NCBI GenBank assembly: GCA_903823115.1 | Contig: CAIJRN010000049.1 | Coordinates: 45,994-109,993, forward strand | Length of the DNA stretch: 64,000 bases | DNA from: an uncultured cyanobacterium | Lineage (GTDB): Bacteria; Cyanobacteriota; Cyanobacteriia; PCC-6307; Cyanobiaceae | Reading direction: 5' to 3' | In this document: in pieces, positions 38,437-48,581 of the stretch | How positions within the stretch are numbered: the first letter of the stretch is position 1 | Layout of the letters: every line of letters starts with the position of its first letter | The notes under the pieces: generated by a model | Told to the model about the DNA's origin: nothing | The model's input: only the letters and a program-made list of their open reading frames with translations | The model's database searches: none | Translations under genes and position numbers: made by a program

Positions 38437-40050
38437 CTAGAACTTGAAGGTGGTCTTGACCAGGGCCCCGAGGTTATCGAAGGATTGTCCCGACGAGGTG
38501 AACTGTCCTGCAGGGCGGCTCAGGTAGAAGATCGCCGGTGTCACGGCGATGTGGTCGGTGGCCTGAATCTTGTACCAGAGTTCAAAGGCATAGTTGCCAT
38601 CATTGGGAGTCTGGCCACCGGTGAGTCCGGTGGCGAACACCGGCTGCCCCAGAGCCAGGCCGAGGCTGTTGGCCTCAGCAAAGGCCTTCTGCCATTGCAG
38701 GCCCACATACCAGGACTGGCTGTCCTTGAGGCTGCCGCTGGGTACGGCCTGGCCGTAGTCGTAGGCGTTGTACCCCCAACCGGCACTGATCGAGGGGAAC
38801 CAGCCGCTGACCTGAGGCTGCCAGTAGCCACTGAGGGCGAAGGCATTGAGATGGCCGGCACCGGTGCTGGCCCAATCACCGGCCGCAAAGGGAGTGGTGC
38901 CAGGAATCTCGGTGTTCTGTTGCACATAGCTGTAGAGACCGGCAAGAGCCCAGTTTTCACGGGCATAGGCCAACTGCACCGTACCGGCTGCCTGGGAGTT
39001 GGCGTTGCCGATTCCCCCCAGATTCGGATTTCCGACATCCCCCAATGCCGCAACGTAGTTGGCGGAGACGCTCCAGGCGTTGGACTTCCACCAGAGACCG
39101 GCGCCGGGTCCGAGGTTGTGGTTGTAGGCAGCGGGGGCGCCGTTATAGGTAAAAAGATCGAGGATGGTGTCGTCGGGATAGACACTGGGCGAAACCGCCA
39201 GCATGTCCTCCTGTCCGACTCGACCGCCGAAGGTGGCCACCCATTGCGAGCCGATCGGGAACTGATAGAAGAGCTTGTCAATCGCCACCACGTTGCCGCA
39301 ATCCGCGGTGGTTCCGCAGTTCTGCTGGAAAGCAACCTCCAGTTCATTGAGACCGCCATTGCCGAAGGCTGAGTCGGCGAAGTTACCGGAGCGCAGCACA
39401 GTACGCAGCAGGTCCTTGCCGTTGAAGCTGGTGTCGAAGTTCAGCTCCAGGTCATAGTTGAAGCTGGTGCCGCCTTCGCTGGCGCGAGCGCCACGCACCA
39501 GATCGTGAGCTGAGCCCCCGAAGGCATTGGCACCGAGCACGAACACGGCCATGCCGTCGAGCTTGGTGGTGGTCGAGAACTGGGTGGCCTCCAGTTCGCC
39601 CACTTTGGCCTCGAGGCCGTCGACTCGGCCGCGGATCACCGCCAGCTCCTTGCCGAACTCAGCCATCAGCTTCTTGAGCTCGTCGGTCACTTCGGTGACG
39701 CGATCGAGACAGGCGTTGAGCAGGGCCGCCGCCTCATAGCGGGTCATGGCCTGACCGCCTTTGAAGCTGCCGTTGGGGTAGCCGGCGACGCAGCCGTAGC
39801 GCTCAACCAGGTTGGAGAGAGCCTGGTAAGCCCAGTCAGTGGGGCGCACGTCACTGAATTGGGCGACGCTGGTCACCTGGTTCTGGGAAGATGGGCCTGC
39901 GCTGGCCTCGCTGTAGTGGCCCATCCCCGTGAGGTTGAGCTCGGCAGCTTCAACGGAGGCCGCTGTGAGCACAACAGGCAGCAACGGCACCATCATGCCG
40001 AACAACACAGGGATCACGGCAGGGCAACTGCAACACTTAGGCAGCGACAT
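38437..40050 (-). CDS. SLH-domain OprB-type (iron uptake) porin
   Basis: SLH region VAQFSDVRPTDWAYQALSNLVERYGCVAGYPNGSFKGGQAMTRYEAAALLNACLDRV, beta-rich C-term ending in TFKF. Confidence 0.9.
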   Translation of the reverse strand: MSLPKCCSCPAVIPVLFGMMVPLLPVVLTAASVEAAELNLTGMGHYSEASAGPSSQNQVTSVAQFSDVRPTDWAYQALSNLVERYGCVAGYPNGSFKGGQAMTRYEAAALLNACLDRVTEVTDELKKLMAEFGKELAVIRGRVDGLEAKVGELEATQFSTTTKLDGMAVFVLGANAFGGSAHDLVRGARASEGGTSFNYDLELNFDTSFNGKDLLRTVLRSGNFADSAFGNGGLNELEVAFQQNCGTTADCGNVVAIDKLFYQFPIGSQWVATFGGRVGQEDMLAVSPSVYPDDTILDLFTYNGAPAAYNHNLGPGAGLWWKSNAWSVSANYVAALGDVGNPNLGGIGNANSQAAGTVQLAYARENWALAGLYSYVQQNTEIPGTTPFAAGDWASTGAGHLNAFALSGYWQPQVSGWFPSISAGWGYNAYDYGQAVPSGSLKDSQSWYVGLQWQKAFAEANSLGLALGQPVFATGLTGGQTPNDGNYAFELWYKIQATDHIAVTPAIFYLSRPAGQFTSSGQSFDNLGALVKTTFKF

Positions 40051-40397
40051 CGGCTGAAACACTTCATCTAGGCTCCAGTAGGGTTGTACGAGATGGAAAA
40101 GAAAACGGGAAGTTTTTCGCACGCATCAGCAAATCCGACAGGACAGGCCGAAAAAGAGAGAAAGCCTTGAGAATCAACCATAGACAAGAGCACGTCCAGC
40201 ACTGGCATCGTCGGATCCGAGCACGTTGACGAATCCCCCTGCATACGCAAGCAAACCATCGCCACGCATCCGTTTGGCTCCACCCTCGATCTTGCCTGAC
40301 GAAGCTCCGCAGGCAAGACGGAACCGAACCCGATCCATGGGTTCCCCCCACGGAGCCGTACAGATGAACTCACCAGGTCGCGAAGGGCCTGCCGTTC

Positions 40398-40841
40398 TCA
40401 GCGGTTCAGCCGCTGCATCTGCCAGGTGACAAAGGTGCCGACCGGGCTCCAGAGCAGATAGGGCAACAACAGCAGCCAGATCGCCAGGCCGTACGGGGAC
40501 ACCGCCACTGTCAGGGCCAGGCCCCAGACCCAACCGGCAAAGCCGATGGCCGTGCCTGGGCGCAGCGAGCGGCTGCGGCAGATCACCAGGGTGTAGCTCT
40601 GCACCAACACCAGCAGCACCAGGTAGGCGCCCATCAGGGGCCAGCTGCGGCTGGCAAACCAACAGAGCAGCGCTGAGGCGTAGAAACAGGCATAGATGGC
40701 GATCCAGATCAGCGGAATCGCGGCCTCGAACACCAGCCAGGCGGGCCGCCTCAGCCGCAGAAACCAGGCGAAATCCTCGCGAGCCGGATTGAGCCCGAAG
40801 GCCACCGCCAGCATCACCACCAGGATCAACAGGGCAGCCAT
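40398..40841 (-). CDS. TspO/MBR-family protein
   Basis: 147 aa, five hydrophobic helices, RRPAWLVFEAAIPLIWIAIYACFYAS...YTLVICRSRSLRPGTAIGFAGWVWGLALTVAVS. Confidence 0.65.
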   Translation of the reverse strand: MAALLILVVMLAVAFGLNPAREDFAWFLRLRRPAWLVFEAAIPLIWIAIYACFYASALLCWFASRSWPLMGAYLVLLVLVQSYTLVICRSRSLRPGTAIGFAGWVWGLALTVAVSPYGLAIWLLLLPYLLWSPVGTFVTWQMQRLNR

Positions 40842-41314
40842 GGCGCTACGTCACAGAGCTTCTCAGACTGGCAGGTCGGCCGAGGGCTGGACATCGGCAA
40901 GCTGCACTTGCCGGTCCCGCCATCAGAGCCATTTTACGCGGTCACCCACAGGCGACAGGAACTTGCTGGCTATGACCCCGGCAGGCTTTCGATCAGAGCT
41001 CAGACGTTAAGTTGCATGGCCGCGGTCCCGCAACCGCCGCTGACACAGGCAGGATGGCAGAGGTGTGATAACAATCAGCAGAGCGATTGGGCTGCGGAGA
41101 TTTGCTGTTGGATGACAACGAGTCTGGCACCAAGAACCTCGCAGCATTCAGCACATTTCAGCGATCCCGAGGTACAGCCGCACCATCAGAACCGGCAATT
41201 CTTGACCATCCAGACAAGCCAAATGCTGCAGATAAGCCTCATTGCTGCTTGGTTTTGATTGGGTCATGCAAGTCATCCGTACAATCAAATTGTTGTTCAG
41301 ATGATTCAGGACAC

Positions 41315-41584
41315 ATGATTCTGGACTCAAATCTGGGGCACGAAAATGGACGGGGTCTGAAGCGAGGCCGGAGGTTCAAGACGCATCTCCTGCAGCTCGC
41401 CATGATAGGCGCCTCATTGGCCAGTGTTTCGGTTGCAACGAGTTGGGCCAAGGCTGAACCTCAGATCACCCAATCCTGTGGTTCAGAGAGCAGCAAGTGC
41501 TGCATCGACGCCGAAGGCAAGAAAGTGCCCCCAGGCAGCAAGAACGGCCCCTACACGTGTCTTCCCGATGGCTCATGGGGATAG
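41315..41584 (+). CDS. small secreted hypothetical protein, overlapping the next gene
   Basis: signal-like MIGASLASVSVATSWAKA then QITQSCGSESSKCCIDAEGKKVPPGSKNGPYTCLPDGSWG*. Confidence 0.5.
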   Translation: MILDSNLGHENGRGLKRGRRFKTHLLQLAMIGASLASVSVATSWAKAEPQITQSCGSESSKCCIDAEGKKVPPGSKNGPYTCLPDGSWG

Positions 41585-42416
41585 TCCAGCCGCACAGCGC
41601 CTGACGCTGGCGGGAACTCTGCAGTTCTTAGGAGCCTCGTCCATTGTGGCGATCCTCACCTGGAGCCTGACTAATTTCATCAATCACAAAAACAACCAAC
41701 AGGCCCAGCTCAATAGTTTCATCAGCATTATCTCGGATCTGATGATCAGCAAGGGCCTGGATACGCCAGGATCAAAAGCGCTGGTACCGCCCGTTTCCAG
41801 AGCCGCCCATGGCTTTGCTTTGAATACACTTGAGAATCTGAACGGCGCTTGGCCAATTGGCGATCCAGATAAAAAACAAGAACTGCTGAAGTTTTTGTAT
41901 GATTCCCGCATGATCGGGTACTGCACTGCACCGTCTGTCGGCGCTTACAATCTTTATCAGCATCAAGCAAAAGAACAGTGCATCGCCCCAAGGGTTGATC
42001 TCAAGGATGCCAAGCTCATGGGGCTTGACTTTGACTCCGTTGGCTCTGTGTTGATGGGTATGGACCTTTCCCAGGCCAAGCTGCAGAAATCAAACCTGAG
42101 TGCTCTCGATTTACGGTTTACCAACTTTGCAACCGCGGACCTATCGGCGGCGAATCTCACGCAGGCCCTGCTGAATTTCAGTAATTTACGCCAGGCATCC
42201 CTGATTGGGGCTGATCTGGCTGGAGCCAGTATCAGCAGTGCCGATCTCAGCGGATCGCAACTCTGTGGTGCCAACCTCATGCTGATCAAAGGACTGGAGA
42301 GTGCCAAGCTCACCGGTGCCACCTTCGACATGTCCACGAAAGTGTCGTTGGCGCAGCTGGCCATACTGGCTCAAAGGGGCGCCCACATTCAACCCTGCCG
42401 CCATAAGACGGCCTGA
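41568..42416 (+). CDS. pentapeptide-repeat membrane protein
   Basis: TM segment then ADLSAANLTQALLNFSNLRQASLIGADLAGASISSADLSGSQLCGANLM. Confidence 0.8.
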   Translation: MAHGDSPAAQRLTLAGTLQFLGASSIVAILTWSLTNFINHKNNQQAQLNSFISIISDLMISKGLDTPGSKALVPPVSRAAHGFALNTLENLNGAWPIGDPDKKQELLKFLYDSRMIGYCTAPSVGAYNLYQHQAKEQCIAPRVDLKDAKLMGLDFDSVGSVLMGMDLSQAKLQKSNLSALDLRFTNFATADLSAANLTQALLNFSNLRQASLIGADLAGASISSADLSGSQLCGANLMLIKGLESAKLTGATFDMSTKVSLAQLAILAQRGAHIQPCRHKTA

Positions 42417-42667
42417 AATCCCAGAGGCTGAGCTAAAAGCTGGGCCGGTTGACAATGGGATTGACCAGCATGGATGAAGTCTGACCTTTGCTGGCTTTGG
42501 ATGAGATCCAGATGCCCCCTGGCTCCATGTCCGTGCTGCCGCTGCTCAATGGTCGGGGAGCTGCCCGTTCGCTTTCCAGCATGTCGCCAGCTCCCCTCAT
42601 CGATAGCCTCATCTTGATGGCTCTGATTGGCGTCATGGCGTGTTCAATCGACTGGTTTGACAGCGCA

Positions 42668-45600
42668 TCACAGGATCGCCAGATTATTGAGATTGCCGCT
42701 GAATCCCGTGATATCGATCAAGCCATCATTGGTGGCTGAGAAGCCGGCAGTCTTGTCATTGAGTGCCAGGAACGTCTGGCTGCCGTAACTGAAGGCCACA
42801 GCCTTGAAGGCTCCGAATGTGCTGGTGGTGAGCACGGCACTGATGCCGGCGGCCGTCAGGTTGGTCACCGCTGTGGCCAGCATGGTGACACCGCCGGCGC
42901 TGATGGCGGTGGGTCCATCAATCCGGTCCACGATGCCGTCACCAAGGTCAAGATCGAGATCAGTGATGCGATCATAGTTGGCGGCGGTATTGGATTTACT
43001 CACCTGCAGGCTGGAATCGGTGAGGATGCTATAGACGAAGCTGTCGATCCCGCCTTCGCCCGTCAGAACATCGCGGCCAGTCCCACCGGTGATCGAATCA
43101 TTGCCGCCATTGCCATGGATGATGTCGGCGCCACCGTTGCCAAAGAGGCTGTCGCCAAAGGCGCTGCCCAGCAGGCTGTTGGCACCGTTATTGCCTGTGA
43201 TGCTCAGGGCATTCAACACCTCCGTGGCATCCAGACTGAGACTTGTGGTGCCTGTGGTCGTCGCGGTTCCAGTGGTGCCCGTGCCGATCACGGCCTCCTC
43301 CAGGCCCGTGTCGCCGGCATACAGATGCAGGATCTGATTGGCGGTGGTGGAGGTGAATCGGGCCTGATCATTGCCACTGCTGCCGCTGTCCTTGAATTCG
43401 GCAACGGCATGGTCTGCAGAACTGGACACGATGTAGAGATCGCCGCCATCGCCGCCATCAATGAAATCGTTTCCCGCTTTGCCATCAAGACTGTTGGCCG
43501 CCGTGGTGCCGATGATCGTGTTGGCCAGGGCATTGCCATTGCCGGTGATCGCCGATCCCGTCAGCACCAGGTTGGTGTAAGAGGTGGCGGGCAGGGTGAG
43601 GCCATTATCACCAAGAGTCGTGACATTAGCCGCAGATTGATAGGTCTCTGCCACCCGATTGCCAAAGGTCAGCAGTGGATTGCCGGCCTGGTCGGTGATC
43701 AGTCCAGCGTTGGCATTGCCTGAGATGGCGCTGTAGCTCAACTTCACCGCCGAGGTACTGGTGGGACTGCTGCCGCTGAAACTGAGTGTCACCGTATTGG
43801 TGACTGTGTCGAGGCTGATGGTCTTGGCGCTGACGGCCGTTGCCGTGCCGATTGCCCGCTTGAAGTTCGCGGCCAGGAGATTGGTTCCCTTGATCGCTTC
43901 GGAGAAGCTGAGAGTCACGCTGTTGCCGGAGACGATCATCCCCGTGACCATCGGTGGTGTGCTGTCGACGACCGCGATCGGGCTGGCCGTGGCGGCGGAA
44001 GCCAGCGATTCCGTCGTGCCACAGCCATCGGTGTAGCTGGCGACAACCCGGATGTAGTGATTGACATCCCCCGCCGCCAGTTGATACGAGCCACCTGTTG
44101 CCAGTGTGCTGTAAGTGCCATTGGCCGTGTTGGCGCCCTGCCAGGTGTAGGTGATGGCACCGAGGCCATCGTCATCGGCGATGGAATTGCTGGCGTTGAG
44201 GATCTGGCCCTGCTTGAGGGTGCCCGTCAGGCTGACGCCGCCGGTCGGCTGATCGTTGACGTTGGCAATCAACTGGCCAGCGCTGCTGAACTCGGTGCTG
44301 CCGCCCAGGATGTCGGTGCTGGTGGCCAGCACCCGCACGGTTTTGCCGACGTAGCTCTGATCGTCGGGGATCGTCAGGATGGCCGTGTTCTTGCCGCTCA
44401 GATCACTCCAGCTGGCGCCGTTCCACTCCTGCCAGCGATAGTCAGTGCTGGTCGTCCCATCGGCATCGACGACGTTGTTGAGCAAGGCGCTCAGCGCTCC
44501 CCCTTCCGCCGCCGTACCGCTCACCTCCAGGCTGCCGCTGGCGGCGTCATCGACGTTGGCGATCAACTGGCCAGCGCTGCTGAACTCGGTGCTGCCGCCC
44601 AGGATGTCGGTGCTGGTGGCCAGCACCCGCACGGTTTTGCCGACGTAGCTCTGATCGTCAGGAATCGCCAGGGTGGCAGACGTCTGGCCGCTGAGATCAC
44701 TCCAACTGGCGCCGGTTTGTTCCTGCCAGCGATAGTCAGTGCTGGTGGCCCCGTCGGCATCGACGAGATCATTGAGCGAGGCAATCAGCAGTCCAGCTTC
44801 GAGCGCCAGCCCGTCGACGACCAGGCTGCCGCTGGCCTCCTGATCAGCTGCCGGTGGCGCTGTGACGACCAGCAACTGGGAGGCGTTGATCAAGCCGCCG
44901 TTGCCATCCTCGACGGTGTAGCTCAGCTCCACCGGTCCGCTGAAGGCACCATCAGCCACAAAGGTCCAGCTGCCATCACCGTTGTCCGTGACGCTGCCGC
45001 CGCCATCACAGCCCAGCCCACTCACCAAGAGCGTGTCCCCATCAGCATCACTGAAGCCGGCCAAGAGATCGCTGCTGCTGAGCAGGGTGCAGCCGCCTTG
45101 TTCCACGGCAGCAAGCACGGCGTTGGCAGTGCCGATCGGCGCCTGGTTGAGGTGGTGGCTCAGGTCAGCGATGCTGGTGGAGGCGATCCCGTCCTGAATC
45201 GAGAGCAGGTCGGTCCATTCTTTGGCTATTGCTGCCAGCCCCTGGCCATCGGCGATGGCTTCCGCCATCGACTTGTTGCGATCAACGATCTCCTTCAAGG
45301 GCTGGGGGTAGTCCTGCTTGCTGAGGCCCGTGATGTCGACACCGAGGATCTGGGCCAGGGTGGCGGCGTTGGCCAGGTCAATCGTCTGTCCGGCGGCAGC
45401 CGCATTGACCAGAGCCAGGCTCAGGTTGATGCCGGTGTCGTCATCGGAGAGGGAGGTGAAGATCGCCACCTGCACCGCCACCAACTCCATCGTCAGTGCC
45501 TTGGCATCGCTGGGGCTGGTCTGCAGAACCTGGTAAGCGTCATAGCTGTTGAGCTTGATGCCAGCCGGCAGATTGAGCACCGAACTGATGGCCTGCACCG

Positions 45601-47170
45601 CTTGATTGGGTGAGAGACCCAGGTCGATGGCCCGTTGCACCAGCGTGGTGATCGGGTTCACTTCGCTGAAGCCGATTGGCGCTTCCAGCTGCAGCAAGGT
45701 GACCTTCAGGTCACCCGACGTTGAGGCCAGGATGGCCTTGCCGGCACTGATGGCATTGGAACTCAGGTCAGCACCATCGATGTAGTTGGCTATAGCGCGC
45801 AGCGCCTGGTTGGCATCCCCCGACAGCACATCATACGTATTATTGGTGGCGCCAATGACTGTGCTCCAGGTGGTGCCGCCATCGCCCGATGTCTGCCATT
45901 CCCAGCTGATCGGATTCGGGGTGCCATCCGGATCACTGAGATTGGCAGTGAGGGTGTGGCCAGCTGCGGCAATACCGCTCAGCAACACCAGCCCTGGTGC
46001 ATTGCTCGTCGGCGGTGGTGGCGAACCTGCCGGGGTGAGAGTGGCGCCATTGAGGTTGAAGACACCATCACTGAACTTCAGCAGCTCAATGCCAACCAGG
46101 GAATCGAGGCCTTCCAGGCCCTGGCTATCATTGACCGTGGTCACCCCAGTGAGCACGTCGTAGCTGAGGTTGTAGGCACTGCTGGCACCGGTATAGACAG
46201 CGGTATCAACATCAGCGCCGCCATCCAGCCAGTCATCGCCGCTATCGCCTTTGAGCTCGTCGTTGCCACTGCCACCATAAACCTGGTCCTTGCCGGCACC
46301 GGCGACAACGATGTCATCTCCGCCGCCCGCATAGGCGATGTCATTGCCGGCCTGGAGGTCAAAGTACTCACTTTTGCTTGACCCTGTGCAGGTGTCATCG
46401 CCCGTCGTGCCACCACCAGGGTTATCGACAACGCCGGATCCCGGTGTAGTGCCGGCACTGAGGTTGGCAAGGAAGATACCGGAATCGAGGACATGATCAC
46501 CGGTATCGGCAATGCCGATCTTGATCGTGTTGGTTTGCCCGGCAATGATCGGGGCGACGATCTTGAGCATATGGCTGACACCGTCATATTCGATGGCCAG
46601 CAAGTTGGTGCCATTATTATCCTGAAAGTAGCCCGCAGCCAGGTTGGAGCTGATCACGCTCAGTGGTGCATTCGGATCATGGTTGAACAGGGCATAGTTG
46701 ATCCCGTTCACCATCACCACCGCCGAATCAACAAAGGCATCCACCCATTCGGGATACTCATCCGAGCCAAAAACCAGATCGAAGCTGATCGAGGTGGCAT
46801 TGGGATCCGTGACGCTGAAAGCAAAGCTGAGGGTGGTCGCGTCGTAGGACTGGGTCTGAAACACATGGTTGACCACCGCGTCAATGTCGGCGTCGCCATT
46901 GCTGAAACCGCTTGTGCCGCTGTTATCAGTGCCGAAGCCGGTGGAGGTGTTGGTGGTGCTCGGAGTGGTGCCGGAGGTGAGCAGCAGACCAGCGCCGATG
47001 CCCAGCCCCGTGATCGAGCCGTCGTAGAAGTTGACGGCGTCGCTGCCCGAGGCATGCAGCACGATGCTGCTGGTGTCGACAACGATGCCACCACCATTGC
47101 TGGCCAGCAGGGCTGCCGCCAGAGCCGCATCACTGCTGCCGTCGTACATCACGAATGGGCTTGTGGCCAT
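42668..47170 (-). CDS. 1500-aa RTX-type calcium-binding protein with N-terminal choice-of-anchor L domain
   Basis: FDLVFGSDEYPEWVDAFVDSAVVMVNG; GGxGND repeats near both ends; SwmB-like SFSEAIKGTNLLAANF; tandem VCBS-like modules. Confidence 0.9.
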   Translation of the reverse strand: MATSPFVMYDGSSDAALAAALLASNGGGIVVDTSSIVLHASGSDAVNFYDGSITGLGIGAGLLLTSGTTPSTTNTSTGFGTDNSGTSGFSNGDADIDAVVNHVFQTQSYDATTLSFAFSVTDPNATSISFDLVFGSDEYPEWVDAFVDSAVVMVNGINYALFNHDPNAPLSVISSNLAAGYFQDNNGTNLLAIEYDGVSHMLKIVAPIIAGQTNTIKIGIADTGDHVLDSGIFLANLSAGTTPGSGVVDNPGGGTTGDDTCTGSSKSEYFDLQAGNDIAYAGGGDDIVVAGAGKDQVYGGSGNDELKGDSGDDWLDGGADVDTAVYTGASSAYNLSYDVLTGVTTVNDSQGLEGLDSLVGIELLKFSDGVFNLNGATLTPAGSPPPPTSNAPGLVLLSGIAAAGHTLTANLSDPDGTPNPISWEWQTSGDGGTTWSTVIGATNNTYDVLSGDANQALRAIANYIDGADLSSNAISAGKAILASTSGDLKVTLLQLEAPIGFSEVNPITTLVQRAIDLGLSPNQAVQAISSVLNLPAGIKLNSYDAYQVLQTSPSDAKALTMELVAVQVAIFTSLSDDDTGINLSLALVNAAAAGQTIDLANAATLAQILGVDITGLSKQDYPQPLKEIVDRNKSMAEAIADGQGLAAIAKEWTDLLSIQDGIASTSIADLSHHLNQAPIGTANAVLAAVEQGGCTLLSSSDLLAGFSDADGDTLLVSGLGCDGGGSVTDNGDGSWTFVADGAFSGPVELSYTVEDGNGGLINASQLLVVTAPPAADQEASGSLVVDGLALEAGLLIASLNDLVDADGATSTDYRWQEQTGASWSDLSGQTSATLAIPDDQSYVGKTVRVLATSTDILGGSTEFSSAGQLIANVDDAASGSLEVSGTAAEGGALSALLNNVVDADGTTSTDYRWQEWNGASWSDLSGKNTAILTIPDDQSYVGKTVRVLATSTDILGGSTEFSSAGQLIANVNDQPTGGVSLTGTLKQGQILNASNSIADDDGLGAITYTWQGANTANGTYSTLATGGSYQLAAGDVNHYIRVVASYTDGCGTTESLASAATASPIAVVDSTPPMVTGMIVSGNSVTLSFSEAIKGTNLLAANFKRAIGTATAVSAKTISLDTVTNTVTLSFSGSSPTSTSAVKLSYSAISGNANAGLITDQAGNPLLTFGNRVAETYQSAANVTTLGDNGLTLPATSYTNLVLTGSAITGNGNALANTIIGTTAANSLDGKAGNDFIDGGDGGDLYIVSSSADHAVAEFKDSGSSGNDQARFTSTTANQILHLYAGDTGLEEAVIGTGTTGTATTTGTTSLSLDATEVLNALSITGNNGANSLLGSAFGDSLFGNGGADIIHGNGGNDSITGGTGRDVLTGEGGIDSFVYSILTDSSLQVSKSNTAANYDRITDLDLDLGDGIVDRIDGPTAISAGGVTMLATAVTNLTAAGISAVLTTSTFGAFKAVAFSYGSQTFLALNDKTAGFSATNDGLIDITGFSGNLNNLAIL
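44261..44680 (-). repeat. ~300-bp tandem duplication inside the RTX gene
   Basis: ggccagcgctgctgaactcggtgctgccgcccaggatgtcggtgctggtggccagcacccgcacggttttgccgacgtagctctgatcgtc at ~44275 and again ~300 bp later. Confidence 0.85.
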
Positions 47171-47264
47171 GTTGGTCCTAAGGAACTGTTTCTGGATCCG
47201 TTATCGCCCAACGGCCGGGGAGAACTCGTGAAGATCGCCGGGGAGTAGGCCAGGACGCTGGGGA

Positions 47265-48581
47265 TCAGGCTTTCAGCGGCAGCTCCAGCAACAGGCGGGC
47301 ACCGCCCCCAGGAGCCTCCCGGGCCACCAGCCGGCCGCCGTGGGCCTGGGCGACGGCCCGCGCAATCGCCAGACCCAGGCCGCCATGGCTGGCACTGCTG
47401 CGGGAGGGATCGGCCTGCCAGAAGCGCTGGAACACCTGGTCGCGCTGCGCGGCTGGAATGCCTGACCCCTGATCATCCACCCACAGCTGCACGAACGCCC
47501 CCTGCACCTTGAGTCCGATCAGGACGGTGTCTCCCGCGGCTGAAAACCGCAGCGCATTGCTGATCAGATTCACCAGCAGCCGCCTCAGCCGCTCTGGATG
47601 GCCGAAAACAGTGGCCGGATCGCGAATGTCGGCGATCAGGGTGACACCGTGGGCGGCGGCACTGTCCTGAAACAGGCGGCATTGATCTTCCACCAGCTCC
47701 TCGAGCGGGAAGTCGCGCATGCCGCTGTGATCCTCGATGGCCCGATCGAAGCGGGTCAGCAGCAGCAGATCGTCCACCAGCTTGCCCATCCGTTCGCTGG
47801 CCCCATCGATCAGCGCCAGCTTCTCGAGCACCACCGGCTGGGCCCCCACCAGGGCCTCGCCATGGTGGAGGCTGCCGATCACGGCGCGGATCGCGGTCAA
47901 CGGCTGGCGCAGTTCGTGGGAAGCATCGGCCGTGAAGCGCACCAGTTGCTCGATCTGGCGGCGGATCGGCTGCAGCGAGACCGCCACCATCCATTGACTG
48001 CCGGCAAAGGCCAGCAGGACCGCCAGCAGACTGCCGATCAACAGCCCTTGACGCAGGCTGTCGAGTTCCTGATCGAAGGCCATGGAGCCCAGGGCCACCG
48101 AGACATAGCCGTGCAGAACGGGCGGCTGGCCCGGTCGCTCCCTCACCCGCACGGGCTGCCAGATGGCCAGGCCATTGGACAAGGTCAGCCACTGGCTCTG
48201 AGCTCGATCGGCCAGGGCCGGCACGGTGCCCCCCCCGGGCTGGAAGGTTCCGTAGCTGGAGAGTTCGTGCAGTTCGGGGTCAAACCAGCGGATGCGTTTG
48301 CTTCCCTGGGTGTTCCGTTGTTCATCAAAGTGGGCGATCAACGACACCGCTGCCTGGCGCCGCCGGGACGGCAGCCGCATTTCGTCGAACTCGTGATGGA
48401 TCAAGGGCAACGCCGCGGCGGCGGTGGAGGCCATCTGGCTCAGCTGCTGGCGCAGCATCTGGTGACGGCTGAACACCACTTGCCCGTAGACCGTGGCGGC
48501 GAAGACGGACAACAACAGGCACGAAAGGGCCGCATGGCGCAGGGTGAGGGTGCGCCGGGTGCGACTGAGGTCAGGTTGCAT
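47265..48581 (-). CDS. sensor histidine kinase
   Basis: FTADASHELRQPLTAIRAVIGSLHHG, NLISNALRFSAAGD, HGGLGLAIARAVAQAHGG. Confidence 0.95.
   Translation of the reverse strand: MQPDLSRTRRTLTLRHAALSCLLLSVFAATVYGQVVFSRHQMLRQQLSQMASTAAAALPLIHHEFDEMRLPSRRRQAAVSLIAHFDEQRNTQGSKRIRWFDPELHELSSYGTFQPGGGTVPALADRAQSQWLTLSNGLAIWQPVRVRERPGQPPVLHGYVSVALGSMAFDQELDSLRQGLLIGSLLAVLLAFAGSQWMVAVSLQPIRRQIEQLVRFTADASHELRQPLTAIRAVIGSLHHGEALVGAQPVVLEKLALIDGASERMGKLVDDLLLLTRFDRAIEDHSGMRDFPLEELVEDQCRLFQDSAAAHGVTLIADIRDPATVFGHPERLRRLLVNLISNALRFSAAGDTVLIGLKVQGAFVQLWVDDQGSGIPAAQRDQVFQRFWQADPSRSSASHGGLGLAIARAVAQAHGGRLVAREAPGGGARLLLELPLKA

Noticed and set aside
44057-45613. 518-aa + strand ORF with apparent internal repeats
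   Set aside because: Antisense to the RTX gene; its repeats just mirror the duplicated modules
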